Assembly: GCF_003992125.1 (NCBI RefSeq)
Contig: NZ_RQUY01000021.1
Span: forward strand, 1 to 35,347
DNA length: 35,347 bases
Direction: 5' to 3'
Source of the DNA: Veillonella caviae
GTDB lineage: Bacteria; Bacillota; Negativicutes; Veillonellales; Veillonellaceae
Made by a program: the position numbers and the translations under genes. Of the stretch, positions 35,343 to 35,347 are shown piece by piece. The notes under the pieces were generated by a model. That model saw nothing but the letters and a program-made list of their open reading frames with translations, had not been told where the DNA came from and did not search any database. Position 1 is the first letter of the stretch. Every line of letters starts with the position of its first letter.

Positions 35343-35347
35343 AATCT

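Noticed and set aside
30140-35347. Flanking direct repeats (att sites) of the island
   Set aside because: I compared the rlmD 3' end with the right side by eye and found no convincing shared core, so no att site is claimed.
1-35347. CRISPR arrays, tRNA or rRNA genes
   Set aside because: No regularly spaced identical repeats, and no cloverleaf or rRNA-like segments were noticed on either strand.

Overview
The window looks like a piece of a Veillonella or close Negativicutes chromosome. The evidence is the fapR-plsX-fabH-fabK type II fatty-acid cluster, FabK rather than FabI as enoyl reductase, a very short rubredoxin, strong AGGAGG ribosome sites and consensus sigma-70 promoters in AT-rich spacers. 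The genus is inferred from gene content and style; no database search was possible.

Layout. 1-2400: the tail of an unknown gene, a gamma-carbonic anhydrase and a FabK-like flavoprotein on the minus strand, then a 44-residue rubredoxin on the plus strand that is too short for a normal ORF cut-off. 2451-3270: yceD-rpmF with a perfect TTGACA-17-TATAAT promoter and a strong terminator. 3300-12005: one long lipid operon, fapR-plsX-fabH-fabK-fabD-fabG-acpP-(second FabK/NMO paralogue)-fabF-rnc, tightly packed with overlapping or closely spaced starts. Operator-like TAGTA/TACTA inverted repeats overlap the fapR promoter, and a similar one lies in the spacer upstream of the minus-strand FabK-like gene. 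12135-20420: radical SAM protein-smc-ftsY-small unknown protein-uvrB, with stop/start overlaps from smc to uvrB. 20565-25378: uvrA and uvrC, so all three UvrABC excinuclease subunits lie within 7 kb. 25567-28644: a MATE exporter (minus) and two tandem TerC-family membrane proteins. 28646-30139: rlmD (23S rRNA uracil methyltransferase).

30140-about 35040 is foreign. It starts immediately after the rlmD stop with a headless reading-frame fragment and carries a RepA_N-type replication initiator, ParA, ParB, an XRE regulator, a small membrane protein and a P-loop GTPase. Its codon use shifts to AGA/AGG-rich. It looks like the replication/partition module of a Clostridia-type integrative conjugative element or plasmid that has decayed: repA has a frameshift at an A6 run, parB has an in-frame TAA at a position where I expect Gln, and no integrase, relaxase or transfer genes are in view.

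The most interesting structures are in and just after this island. Four 21-bp palindromic repeats, spaced 23-24 bp, lie inside repA next to an AT-rich stretch, as expected for a RepA_N origin. An inverted copy, identical over 18 bp, lies 2.2 kb away just after parB. At the right edge is a c-di-GMP-I (GEMM-I) riboswitch with its own consensus promoter and terminator but no gene behind it in the window. The GTPase beside it, with a glycine-zipper tail and its own transcription unit, is the best candidate for an undescribed cargo function.
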